A DNA stretch of 64,000 nucleotides from Amyelois transitella (taxonomy: Eukaryota; Arthropoda; Insecta; Lepidoptera; Pyralidae), in the NCBI RefSeq assembly GCF_032362555.1, contig NC_083522.1, forward strand, positions 2,768,001-2,832,000. The letters run 5' to 3'. The position numbers were made by a program, and so were the translations under genes. The notes below the pieces were generated by a model. The model ran no database searches. It saw only the letters and a program-made list of their open reading frames with translations, and was not told the DNA's origin. Within the stretch, counting starts at the first letter, position 1. Each line of letters opens with the position of its first letter. Below are positions 63,914-64,000 of the stretch, in pieces.

Positions 63914-64000
63914 AATACATACATTACGCTTTTATGTCTTACGTCTGAATATAGAACCTCAAAAACAATGAAATATACATACATTACGCTTTTATGTCTT
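63914..64000. repeat. Short direct repeat at the window edge
   Basis: ATACATACATTACGCTTTTA TGTCTT occurs near 63914 and again near 63974 at the right edge, ~58 bp apart. It is cut by the window end. Confidence 0.7.

Overview
The window is nuclear DNA of a moth or butterfly (Lepidoptera). It holds intron-rich insect genes with GT-AG introns, packed with lepidopteran interspersed repeats. The species cannot be named from the sequence. I found about 33 copies or fragments of one short retroposon (called SINE-A here), about 11 fragments of one non-LTR retrotransposon (LINE), two or three kinds of tRNA-derived SINE, and an intact-looking mariner.

Layout, left to right. (1) 553-15889, + strand: ten exons of a natriuretic-peptide-receptor-like membrane guanylate cyclase. 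They cover the pseudokinase, the linker and the cyclase domain; the ectodomain lies left of the window. (2) About 17.6-33 kb: a tandem segmental duplication. The unit is a U3 snoRNA gene (+), an intronless divergent ionotropic receptor gene (-) and the 5' exons of TMEM67/meckelin (+). There are three U3 genes (17855, 18904, 26934), two almost identical receptor genes (602 codons each), and two copies of TMEM67 exons 1-2. The left TMEM67 copy breaks off inside exon 3. (3) 30889-53156, + strand: the complete TMEM67 gene, 20 exons with consistent phases, 828 codons, with a mariner in intron 5. (4) 53249-56147, + strand: three small intronless genes for secreted, lysine-rich, probably helical proteins of one family that I do not recognise. 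(5) 57302 to beyond the right edge, + strand: TER94 (VCP/p97), exons 1-8, covering the N domain and D1 ATPase; D2 is outside the window.

The genes do not form a pathway. They are a cGMP-producing receptor, a ciliary transition-zone protein, a chemosensory-type channel, an rRNA-processing snoRNA, a secreted family and a housekeeping AAA ATPase. The duplication is useful because each half is an empty-site control for repeats that inserted into the other. At least five insertions can be dated as later than the duplication, with target-site duplications visible. One of them copied the 5' splice site of TMEM67 exon 2. SINE-A and the LINE share a 3' stem-loop and (TATG)n tail, including paired changes that keep the stem, which suggests the LINE machinery moves the SINE.
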